Shown here piece by piece: positions 52,627 to 62,525 of a DNA stretch of 64,000 nucleotides. The stretch comes from Deltaproteobacteria bacterium (GTDB lineage Bacteria; Myxococcota_A; Polyangia; Haliangiales; JADYYK01), in NCBI GenBank assembly GCA_020853705.1, contig JADYYK010000167.1, positions 62,001-126,000 on the forward strand, given 5' to 3'. Each line of letters starts with the position of its first letter. Position 1 is the first letter of the stretch. The notes beneath the pieces are model-generated. The model worked only from the letters and a program-made list of their open reading frames with translations. It did not search any database and was not told where the DNA came from. The position numbers and the translations under genes are program-made.

Positions 52627-53508
52627 CTATTTCGGGTGCAGTGCCGCGGCGATGCGCTTGACCACGGCGCCGAGGCGCGGCCCCGGCGTGACCACCGCGC
52701 GATCGGCGAACACGATGACGCGGCCGGCCTTGACCGCGGGCACCGTGGTCAGCGCGCTCCAGTCGGCCACCGCGTGCGCGACATCATCGGTGTGCACGGC
52801 GTCCAGGATGACGTCGGGCGCGCGCTCGACCACCAGCTCGGGGGCGATGCGGATGTAGCCGCCGCTGGCGTCATCGATCACATTGGCGCCGCCCGCGCGC
52901 GTCAGCAGATCGTCGAGGTAGCTGGTCGGCCCCGCGACCACCATGCTGGCCAGGCCGCCGAGCTCGCGATCCACCACCAGCAGCGCGCGCGGCCGCGGCC
53001 CGCTGCCGGCCAGCTGCGCGGCCTCGGCCAGCTCACCCTCGAGGCGTGCATTCAGCGCCAGCGCGGCGTCCTCCGCGTGCAGCTCGCGACCCACCATCGT
53101 GATCGCCGCGTGCACGTCATCCACCGTCAACACCGGCAGCGCGACGGCGTGCACACCGACGCTCTCCAGCGCGCGCCGGGCGTCGCTCTGCACCGCATCG
53201 AGCAGCACCACGTCGGGTGCCGCCGCGGTGATGGCCTCCACGTTGGGGGTCAGGAAGCTGCCCATGCGCGGCAGCTGGCTGGCCTCGGGCGGATAGTCGC
53301 TGTACTGATCGACCCCGACGAGCTCGCCACCCCGCCCCAGCGCGAACACGATCTCGGTGAACGATGGCGTCAGCGTGATGATGCGCAGCCGGGCTCCCGC
53401 CGGCTTGGGCGCGGCCTGCTTCGCGACCCGCTTGCAGCCCAGCGCGACCATCGCCGCGCAGCTGATCGCGGCTGTGAGCGAAATTCGGAAAATGGGTCGC
53501 CGGGGCAC
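52627..53508 (-). CDS. btuF: Cobalamin-binding ABC substrate-binding lipoprotein (BtuF type)
   Basis: 293 aa. A signal with lipobox (MVALGC) suggests inner-membrane tethering instead of free periplasmic BtuF. Two-lobed fold with a rigid helix: ITLTPSFTEIVFALGRGGELVGVDQYSDYP, then PNVEAITAAAPDVVLLDA, and the second lobe PTSYLDDLLTRAGGANVIDDASG. The PSFTEIVFALG opening is characteristic of BtuF. It lies upstream of the riboswitch and is separately transcribed; nearby TTGACA (53542-53537, minus strand) may be its -35. Confidence 0.9.
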   Translation of the reverse strand: MPRRPIFRISLTAAISCAAMVALGCKRVAKQAAPKPAGARLRIITLTPSFTEIVFALGRGGELVGVDQYSDYPPEASQLPRMGSFLTPNVEAITAAAPDVVLLDAVQSDARRALESVGVHAVALPVLTVDDVHAAITMVGRELHAEDAALALNARLEGELAEAAQLAGSGPRPRALLVVDRELGGLASMVVAGPTSYLDDLLTRAGGANVIDDASGGYIRIAPELVVERAPDVILDAVHTDDVAHAVADWSALTTVPAVKAGRVIVFADRAVVTPGPRLGAVVKRIAAALHPK

Positions 53509-53732
53509 GGGGCAGACAACAAAAAAGATCGACCCCTGTCAAGGCGACCACGCCTTCTCACAGTGTGGGCAAGCCACCCGGCCCGAACTGAACACATGGA
53601 TAATCCCGAGTCGTTGCGGCAACCTCGCCGATCGCATCCCGAGGCCATCCCCAAGTTCTCCACAACCCGCCACCAGCTACTGCACATTGTGTGTTGGAAA
53701 GTTGCGGCCTACTAGCGCTTGTGTTTTACTGA
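53509..53732. other. Gene-free region between btuF and nrdJ promoter
   Basis: About 220 bp of lower GC than its surroundings, without a credible gene. It holds a minus-strand TTGACA (53542-53537) and a run of A (53519-53526). Three DnaA-box-like 9-mers are imperfect: TGTGGGCAA (53564-53572, 7/9), CATGGATAA (53595-53603, 7/9) and TTCTCCACA (53656-53664, 8/9). No hairpin stands out. Confidence 0.4.
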
Positions 53733-53761
53733 TTGACAGTACGACCGAGCCGGGGTAGATC
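53733..53761 (+). promoter_or_regulatory. Promoter candidate for nrdJ
   Basis: Consensus TTGACA (53733-53738), 17-bp spacer, TAGATC (53756-53761; three of six matches). It implies a start of transcription near 53768 and a 5' leader of about 248 nt. Confidence 0.4.
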
Positions 53762-53767
53762 AGGCTT

Positions 53768-54015
53768 TACCGAATTTGACTCCAGTCCTGTCTGTGTATC
53801 GCTCACCAACACCTACCTGACCGCTCTTTAGGGGGGCTTCCAGGAAGGGTGGAGCGAAGCGAAAGCGGCGACCGGTGGTTCTCCCGACGCGACCCCAGCG
53901 GATCGTCGGGCGATACCCAGGCGGGACCGAAGCCAGCAGAAACGGGTAAGCGCGAGGTCCTCACGGGCGGTCGGGTTGATCTACCCATCGCTCGCGGGAG
54001 GAAGGGGTGCGTCCA
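53768..54015 (+). promoter_or_regulatory. Long, possibly structured 5' leader of nrdJ
   Basis: The leader has no credible ORF, though a frame from 53849 stays open. A 7-bp perfect stem CCCGACG/CGTCGGG lies at about 53883-53910. GGGTA pairs with TACCC (53944-53948 / 53981-53985). CGCGAG (53951-53956) can pair with CTCGCG (53991-53996), whose 3' arm touches the ribosome-binding GGGAGGAAGGGG (53996-54007). This layout would fit translational control. The canonical B12-box sequence seen upstream of btuB is absent. Confidence 0.45.
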
Positions 54016-56931
<2,916 letters not shown>

Positions 56932-56943
56932 CAGCGTAGAGAT

Positions 56944-56985
56944 CAGCCGGGCCCTCCAGGTGGGGGGCCCGGCTGTTTGATTTGG
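56944..56985 (+). terminator. Rho-independent terminator of nrdJ
   Basis: CAGCCGGGCCC (56944-56954) and GGGCCCGGCTG (56965-56975) form an 11-bp perfect stem with a ten-base loop, followed by TTTGATTT. It begins 12 nt after the nrdJ stop. Confidence 0.9.
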
Positions 56986-57228
56986 GGGCGGCGGGATGGA
57001 ACCCAAGGGTGCTCGGTGCGACGCGGAAGCGGCATGACCCCGAAGCAGCTCCTCGAGGCGGAGGAGGAGGTCGAGTGGTACCGGCTGCAGCTGCGGTCGC
57101 CGCTCATCGTGCCCTCGCCAGTGCCGGTGCCGGTCGCGGCCGGCTCCAGAGCCGGGGCGCGCGTGGCCAACCCGGTGCCAGCGCCGGCCACACCACGGGC
57201 CTTCACCTATGTCGCCGAGGGCACGACC
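56986..57228 (+). other. Gap with a possible gene remnant
   Basis: 243 bp between the nrdJ terminator and the AHSA1 gene. From ATG 57034 a frame begins plausibly (MTPKQLLEAEEEVEWYRLQL, then a Pro/Val-rich run). It then continues antisense through the AHSA1 gene to 57480, where it looks non-coding. It may be the 5' stub of a truncated gene or chance; no ribosome-binding site is clear. Confidence 0.25.
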
Positions 57229-57738
57229 TCAGGTCCGGGTGGCCAGGTGCTCGCGCAGGCTACTCATGAGGTCGCCCCACCACAGGCCGGTGTTGCGGAT
57301 GAAGGTGGGCACGTCGTCGCCGTGACGGGCGGGGTGATCGGGCCGAATACTGGCCCAGCCGCGGTGGATCAGGGTCAGGCTGGTGGCGCTGCCGTGCTTG
57401 ATGGGGTCGAAGCGGACCTCGACCTCGGTCTGCTCGCCGGCCACGAAGTTGGCCGCGCGCCAGATGAAGACCAGGCGTGACGGCGGCTGCCACACGGTGA
57501 CGCGGCCGACCTCGGCCAGGCGCGTGCCGGCCACGGTGTCATAGCTCTCGAACAGGCGGCCGCCGACGCGCGGCTCGAGCTGCAGCGCGCCGGGGCGGCG
57601 GCCGGCGACGCGGAACTTCACGCCGCGGCGCCACCAGCGATCGATCTCGGTGGTGAAGACCTCGAAGGCGACCGCGGGCTCCACCGCGACGTGCAGGTTG
57701 ACGATGGCCTGATCGCCGGGCAGCGCGCTGGCGGTCAC
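57229..57738 (-). CDS. SRPBCC/AHSA1-type START-like protein
   Basis: 169 aa from a GTG overlapping the ArsR stop by 4 nt. VAVEPAVAFEVFTTEIDRWW, GGRLFESYDTVAGTRLAEVG and WQPPSRLVFIWRAANFVAGE are typical of the activator-of-Hsp90-ATPase-like family, which has a hydrophobic ligand cavity. AHSA1 proteins are commonly encoded with an ArsR regulator and a glyoxalase-fold protein, as here. Ligand unknown. Confidence 0.88.
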   Translation of the reverse strand: MTASALPGDQAIVNLHVAVEPAVAFEVFTTEIDRWWRRGVKFRVAGRRPGALQLEPRVGGRLFESYDTVAGTRLAEVGRVTVWQPPSRLVFIWRAANFVAGEQTEVEVRFDPIKHGSATSLTLIHRGWASIRPDHPARHGDDVPTFIRNTGLWWGDLMSSLREHLATRT

Positions 57739-58079
57739 TTGCCGGCGCGCCTTCCGCGCGTGCGCTCGACGTGCTCCTTGAAGCCGGCCAGCTGCTCGGT
57801 CCAGAAGCCGAGGGCCTCGTCGGCCCAGCTGCGCAGCCCCTCGAAGGGGGCCGCGCGCAGCCGGTACATGCGCACCCGGGCGTCGTCGGCGTCACCCTCG
57901 CCCTCCTCGATGAGGCCGGAGCGACGCAGCACGCGCAGGTGGCGGCTCATCGCCGGGGCGGACATGTCGAGGGCGGCGGCCAGCTCGCCGGCGCGGCGGG
58001 GGCGCTTGCTCAGCAGGTCGACCACGTGACGGCGCGTGGGATCGGCCAGCGCCGCCAGGGTGTCGTCGAGGGCGGACAT
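57735..58079 (-). CDS. ArsR-family transcriptional regulator
   Basis: 114 aa. Winged helix with LAALADPTRRHVVDLLSKRP, GELAAALDMSAPAMSRHLRVLRRSGL as the recognition helix, and a C-terminal helix typical of the AHSA1-linked ArsR group. No Cys metal sites, so it probably senses a different signal. The start overlaps the VOC gene stop (TGATG). Likely autoregulates this operon. Confidence 0.92.
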   Translation of the reverse strand: MSALDDTLAALADPTRRHVVDLLSKRPRRAGELAAALDMSAPAMSRHLRVLRRSGLIEEGEGDADDARVRMYRLRAAPFEGLRSWADEALGFWTEQLAGFKEHVERTRGRRAGK

Positions 58080-58543
58080 CAGGCCTGGGTCGCCCCGGCG
58101 CCGGTCTTGATGCGCTCGACGAACCACCAGTGGTGGCCCTCGAGGTCGCGCGCCTCGTAGCTGCGGTCGACCCAGAAGTCGTCGCCATAGTCGCTGGTCT
58201 GCGGCTCGTAGGTGATGACCGCGCCCGCGGCCCTGGCGTGGGCGCAGTGGGCGTCGGCGCTGCCGACATAGAGCATGGCGTTCTGGGTGTTGGCGCCGCC
58301 CACGGTCCCGGGCGCGGCGGGGTGGCTGGCGCCGCGGCGCGCCTTGGCCTCGACCTCCCCGGCGACCATGATCATGGCCTCGCCATAGGTGATCTCGGAG
58401 TGCTCGAGGCGGCCACCCTCGCCCAGGATCTTGAGGCGGACCTCGAAGCCGAAGGCCTCGCACAGCCAGTCGATGGCCTTGATGGGGTCCTTGTAATAGA
58501 GGGCGATGGACAGGCGGGGCCAACCGGGCGGCGTGGGCTTCAT
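58079..58543 (-). CDS. VOC/glyoxalase-fold protein (PhnB-like)
   Basis: 154 aa with GAGGAG before the ATG. LYYKDPIKAIDWLCEAFGFE opens the first VOC module; MLYVGSADAHCAHARAAGA and the terminal RDLEGHHWWFVER complete the second. Metal ligands are His/Glu candidates (HSEITYG and EGHHW). Lead gene of the VOC-ArsR-AHSA1 operon. Substrate unknown; no evidence for glyoxalase activity itself. Confidence 0.88.
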   Translation of the reverse strand: MKPTPPGWPRLSIALYYKDPIKAIDWLCEAFGFEVRLKILGEGGRLEHSEITYGEAMIMVAGEVEAKARRGASHPAAPGTVGGANTQNAMLYVGSADAHCAHARAAGAVITYEPQTSDYGDDFWVDRSYEARDLEGHHWWFVERIKTGAGATQA

Positions 58544-58628
58544 GGCGATCTCCTCGTGGCGCGCGAGACGATAGTTGCGCGAATGAGGAAATAGTTAACG
58601 CATGAGTGAATGATATGCAAGGCCCGTT

Positions 58629-60215
58629 TCAGGGCGACCGCGGGTAGCCCAGCCAGCTCCAGTGCTGCACCAGCAGCAGACAGCCCGCCGCGATGGCCAG
58701 GAACAGCGCCGGCCAGCCCAGGTAGCGCAGGCGCGCGGCCCAGAGGCGCGGCCCCAGCGGCGGCTTGCCCCCGCCGATGACCAGCAGTGACTCCTCACCG
58801 CCGGCGCGGAGCAGCCACTGCTCGCCCTCGCGCACCGGGCGGCCGATGACCCGAGCGGCGTCGTCCTTGCGCAGCTGGTGGCGCAGGACCAGCTTGCTGG
58901 AGACGGTGCGCTCGTCCCAGCTCACGGTCAGGGTGTGATAGTCGGCGCCGTCGGTCTCGACCAGGAGGTCGCCGCTCGGCGTGGTCAGGGTGAAGCGTGG
59001 GCTGCGCATCGGGCTGGGGTTGCTGGTCCACCAGTGGCGCGTCGATTCCTGCGCCACCTGGTTGCCGTTGCTGTCGCTGACCATGCGCGTGTAGGACTCG
59101 CTGTGGCGGGTGAAGGTCGTCTGCATGCCCAGCGCGACACCGGACGAGGTGATGACGCCCTCGTGTGCGGCGAAGCGGCCCTCCTGGGGGGCGGCCACCG
59201 GGGTGCCCGAGGTCAGGCCGAGGAAGCGCCACTCGTCGTAGCGCGAGACCAGCAGCACGAGGGCGATCAGGGCGGCCTCGGCCGCGATGGGCAGGAAGGC
59301 CAGCCGCACGATGGCGGCCTCGCGCACCGCGCCCGCGAGCGGCAGCACGAACAGGGCCACGAGCACCGGGATGCCGGTGCCGCCAAACGCGGTCGGGAAA
59401 CGCGGCGGCGGGCCACCCTTGCGCTTGCCGTCGCCCTTGCCCTTGCTGGCGCGCGCGCCGTGGACCCCGCGTGGGTACTGCGTGGCCCAGATGGCCAGCG
59501 CGTGCAGCCCCAGCAGCACCGCGAAGGCAATGGCGCTGATGCGCCAGGGCGCCACCCGGCCGCGGGCGTCGGGGCCAGCCTCGAACAGGTGGCCGGCCAT
59601 GATGGCGACGGCGGCCAGGCCGAGGACGATGACGGGCCAGTCGCCATACGGGGCGGTGCGCTTGCTGGGTGGCGGCTTGGGCCTGGCCGGGGCTGCTGCC
59701 TTCGGGGTCGCCGCCGCGCGCGCGGCGCGGGCCTGCGTGGCCTCGGCGACATCGAGGGCGCTGCGTGCGGCGGCCTCGTCGGCGCCCACCGCGATGCGGA
59801 GGGCGCGCACGCGCGTCGGGACCGCCTCGCGATAGCCCGCCTCGGGGGCGCGCTCGTCGGTGACCTCGCAGCTGATGGCGAGGAGGTCGCCAGGGCAGAC
59901 GAAGTGGCCGCTGAGCGCGACCTCGACGTGATCACCGGGCGCATGGCTGGTGAACAGCTTGGCCAGGCGATCGTCCTGCAGCTTGCCCCAGGAGCCAGTG
60001 CGCTCGAGGCGCAGCTCGCCGGCCAGGGCGTCGGCGTCGGCCTCGACCTCGAGCCTGCGCTCGGAGTTGACCAGCGCAAGGGTGAAGGCCTGCTCGCGCT
60101 GCTCGTTGTGGATGCGCTTGCCGACCTTCAGCCTGGCGCGCACCAGCACGAAGCCCTCGGCGTCGGCCTTGCCGCCAACCCGACCGACCACGATGATGCG
60201 CTCGCCGAGCGCCAT
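58629..60215 (-). CDS. Multi-span membrane protein with GIDE-like N-terminal domain
   Basis: 528 aa. No signal peptide. The soluble N-terminal domain (1-150) contains RIHNEQREQAFTLALVNSER and HAPGDHVEVALSGHF, then an Ala/Pro/Lys linker. Six or so spans (about 190-335 and 495-515) are interspersed with a soluble domain (VITSSGVALGMQTTFTRHSE, LLVETDGADYHTLTVSWDER) that resembles GIDE-type domains of bacterial membrane E3-ligase-like proteins. That similarity is weak and by eye. It lies one base beyond the collagen-like gene, so both are probably in one transcript. Function unknown. Confidence 0.7.
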   Translation of the reverse strand: MALGERIIVVGRVGGKADAEGFVLVRARLKVGKRIHNEQREQAFTLALVNSERRLEVEADADALAGELRLERTGSWGKLQDDRLAKLFTSHAPGDHVEVALSGHFVCPGDLLAISCEVTDERAPEAGYREAVPTRVRALRIAVGADEAAARSALDVAEATQARAARAAATPKAAAPARPKPPPSKRTAPYGDWPVIVLGLAAVAIMAGHLFEAGPDARGRVAPWRISAIAFAVLLGLHALAIWATQYPRGVHGARASKGKGDGKRKGGPPPRFPTAFGGTGIPVLVALFVLPLAGAVREAAIVRLAFLPIAAEAALIALVLLVSRYDEWRFLGLTSGTPVAAPQEGRFAAHEGVITSSGVALGMQTTFTRHSESYTRMVSDSNGNQVAQESTRHWWTSNPSPMRSPRFTLTTPSGDLLVETDGADYHTLTVSWDERTVSSKLVLRHQLRKDDAARVIGRPVREGEQWLLRAGGEESLLVIGGGKPPLGPRLWAARLRYLGWPALFLAIAAGCLLLVQHWSWLGYPRSP

Positions 60216-60216
60216 G

Positions 60217-61017
60217 CTACTCGTGGCGCAGGCAGTAGACGTCCGACTTCACGATGAGCTCGGTCTCGGTCGAGGTGTTCTTGTAGTCGCAGCGCCAGCG
60301 CGCGGGCTGCTTGGGGTCGGTCACCCCGGCGGGGGCGCTGGTGGTCAGCACGCCCAGCCAGGACGGATCGGCGCTGCAGCCGCCGGTGATCAGCAGATCG
60401 GCGGCGCGATCACAGCGCGCCACCGCGCTGCCCGACAGCCCCGGCGCCAGGCGGACGTCGCCGGTGCGCAGGTAGAGGTCGTCCTTGGCGGAGTAGCCGC
60501 CGGGCTTGCCGGGCGGGCCTGCGTTGCCCTGCGGGCCCTGCGGGCCTTGGAGCCCTTGCGGGCCTTGCAGCCCCTGGACGCCCTGCGCACCGGGCGGACC
60601 CGGCGGGCCGGGGTCGCCCTTGATGCCGAGCGGACCCTCGGGGCCTGCGGGCCCGGCGGGGCCGATGGGGCCGATGGGGCCGATGGGGCCGGGCGGGCCG
60701 GGCGAGCCATAGGGGCCGACCGGGCCAGGTGGGCCGGTCAGGCCGCCGTCGGCGTACTCGGCCAGCGCCTGGGCCAGACGATCGGCGTCCGGGCGGGTGC
60801 CGCGCTTCTCGATGTCGTTGATGCGCGCGGTCAGCTTGCCGAGCGCGCCCTGGACGTCGTCGGCGCCGAGGCGGGTCGCGTTGTCGTCATAGGGCAGGGC
60901 GCCGGCGGTCAGCTGCTGCCTGGGTGGCGACTTCTTGCCGCACCCGGCGAGCGCGGCGCCGGCCCCGGTGAGCGCGACGGCCGCGAGGCAGCACAGCAGG
61001 GCAGAGCGGGCGCGCAT
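60217..61017 (-). CDS. Collagen-like lipoprotein
   Basis: 266 aa. Lipobox (ALAGC), helical stem (about 50-92), then 27 or so uninterrupted Gly-X-Y triplets (about 95-175) of the bacterial collagen type (GPPGPVGPYGSPGPPGP, GIKGDPGPPGPPG, GLQGPQGLQGPQGPQG). A C-terminal domain of about 85 residues with four cysteines follows. No hydroxyproline is expected. Probably trimerises on the outer membrane or cell surface; the globular domain may be adhesive. Confidence 0.88.
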   Translation of the reverse strand: MRARSALLCCLAAVALTGAGAALAGCGKKSPPRQQLTAGALPYDDNATRLGADDVQGALGKLTARINDIEKRGTRPDADRLAQALAEYADGGLTGPPGPVGPYGSPGPPGPIGPIGPIGPAGPAGPEGPLGIKGDPGPPGPPGAQGVQGLQGPQGLQGPQGPQGNAGPPGKPGGYSAKDDLYLRTGDVRLAPGLSGSAVARCDRAADLLITGGCSADPSWLGVLTTSAPAGVTDPKQPARWRCDYKNTSTETELIVKSDVYCLRHE

Positions 61018-61080
61018 GGCGCCCCATCCTAACCCGGTGCTGTCTGCCCTGCTATGATCCGACGCTCCAGGAGGGTCGTC

Positions 61081-62421
61081 ATGTGGGTGTCGAGCTCGAC
61101 CGGGTACAGACGTTGGCTGGGGCGGTGCTTGCTGGTGGCGGTGGCGTTCGCGGGCGGCGCCGTCGTCACGCGGCTGGCCTCGGCCGGGCCCGAGCCCGCG
61201 GCGGCCTCGTCGTTCAAGCGGCTGCGCGTGCTGTCGCGCGCACTGGCCTACATCGAGTCGTCGTATGTCGAGCCGGTCGGTGAGCAGAAGCTGGTCTATG
61301 GCGCCGTGCGCGGCATGCTGCAGAGCCTGGATCCGCACAGCATGTTCCTGTCGCCGCAGGAGTTCCGCGAGCTGCGCGAGGACACCGAGGGCGAGTTCAC
61401 CGGGGTCGGCATCGAGATCGAGGTGCAAGACGGCCTCTTGACGGTGATCGCACCCATCGAGGGCAGCCCGGCGGCGGCCGCGGGCATCAAGTCGGGCGAC
61501 AAGATCGTCAAGATCAACGGCGTCGACGCCGAGGGCTTCAGCATCCTGGACTCGGCCAAGCGGCTGCGCGGCAAGCCGGGCACCGACGTGACCCTGACCA
61601 TCGAGCGCAAGGGCTGGAAGGAGCCACGCGACTTCAAGCTGACCCGGGCGCACATCAAGCTGAACACGGTGGAGGGGCGCCTGGTCGCGCCGGGCTATGG
61701 CGTGGTGCGGCTGCGCCAGTTCGTCGAGGGCGCGGCGACCGAGACCGCGGCGGCGGTGCGCAAGCTGGAGGCGGAGAACAAGGCGCCGCTGGCCGGCCTG
61801 GTGCTGGATCTGCGCGACAACCCGGGCGGCCTGCTCGACGAGGGCACCGGGGTGGCCGATCTGTTCCTGTCCGATGGCCAGGTGGTGTCGACACGCGGGC
61901 GCGGCGGCATGATGCTGGACGACGTGCGCGCAGGGTCCAGCGAGGACGTCGCGGTCGGGGTCCCGCTGGTGGTGCTGATCAATGAGGGCTCGGCGTCGGC
62001 GTCGGAGATCGTGGCCGGCGCGCTGCAGGATCGGGGGCGCGCGGCGGTGCTGGGCACCCAGAGTTTCGGCAAGGGCTCGGTGCAGACGGTCATCCCGCTG
62101 GACGACGGTTCGGCGCTCAAGCTGACCATCGCGCGCTACTACACGCCGTCGGGGCGGTCGATCCAGGGCCGCGGGATCACGCCAGACATGGTGGTGGAGC
62201 AGCTCGACGCCGACGCCCTCAAGAAGGCGCGGCTGGGCAAGTCGCGCGGGGTGGCGGAGGCGGACCTGCCCCACTCGCTCAAGCCTGAAAGCGCGCCTGG
62301 CAGTGGGGCCGGCGCATCCTCGGGTGTGGCAACTCGTAATATCGACGCTGACTTCCAGCTCAAGACCGCGGTCGACCACCTGAAGGCGGCGCGGGTGCTG
62401 GCCAATCCTCGCAAGCCGTGA
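61081..62421 (+). CDS. C-terminal processing peptidase (CtpA, S41 family)
   Basis: 446 aa from ATG 61081, with AGGAGG six bases upstream; ATG 61054 is weaker. Signal anchor at about 12-32, PDZ domain near 100-185 (GVGIEIEVQDGLLTVIAPIE), then the protease core. The Ser/Lys dyad is Ser306 in EGSASASEIVAG and Lys331 in GTQSFGKG, with the expected 25-residue spacing. Cleaves proteins at the C-terminus in the periplasm. Divergent from the collagen-like gene. Confidence 0.93.
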   Translation: MWVSSSTGYRRWLGRCLLVAVAFAGGAVVTRLASAGPEPAAASSFKRLRVLSRALAYIESSYVEPVGEQKLVYGAVRGMLQSLDPHSMFLSPQEFRELREDTEGEFTGVGIEIEVQDGLLTVIAPIEGSPAAAAGIKSGDKIVKINGVDAEGFSILDSAKRLRGKPGTDVTLTIERKGWKEPRDFKLTRAHIKLNTVEGRLVAPGYGVVRLRQFVEGAATETAAAVRKLEAENKAPLAGLVLDLRDNPGGLLDEGTGVADLFLSDGQVVSTRGRGGMMLDDVRAGSSEDVAVGVPLVVLINEGSASASEIVAGALQDRGRAAVLGTQSFGKGSVQTVIPLDDGSALKLTIARYYTPSGRSIQGRGITPDMVVEQLDADALKKARLGKSRGVAEADLPHSLKPESAPGSGAGASSGVATRNIDADFQLKTAVDHLKAARVLANPRKP

Positions 62422-62450
62422 GTGTCTGACCATTCCAGGCAGGCGACTTC

Positions 62451-62480
62451 TTGACGGTGCCCCGGCCGCGCAGGTACGCT
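62451..62480 (+). promoter_or_regulatory. Promoter candidate for the FHA-domain gene
   Basis: TTGACG (62451-62456), an 18-bp spacer and TACGCT (62475-62480; three of six). It lies 45 bp upstream of the FHA ATG. Confidence 0.3.
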
Positions 62481-62525
62481 CGTAGCGCTGCGAAAGTCCT
62501 CAGGGGCCACACCCGGTAGGGGCCA

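Noticed and set aside
53768..54015. Second cobalamin riboswitch upstream of nrdJ
   Set aside because: The conserved B12 box and GCCACTG core seen at 52327-52523 cannot be found; only loose similarity (AGCCAGCAGAAAC).
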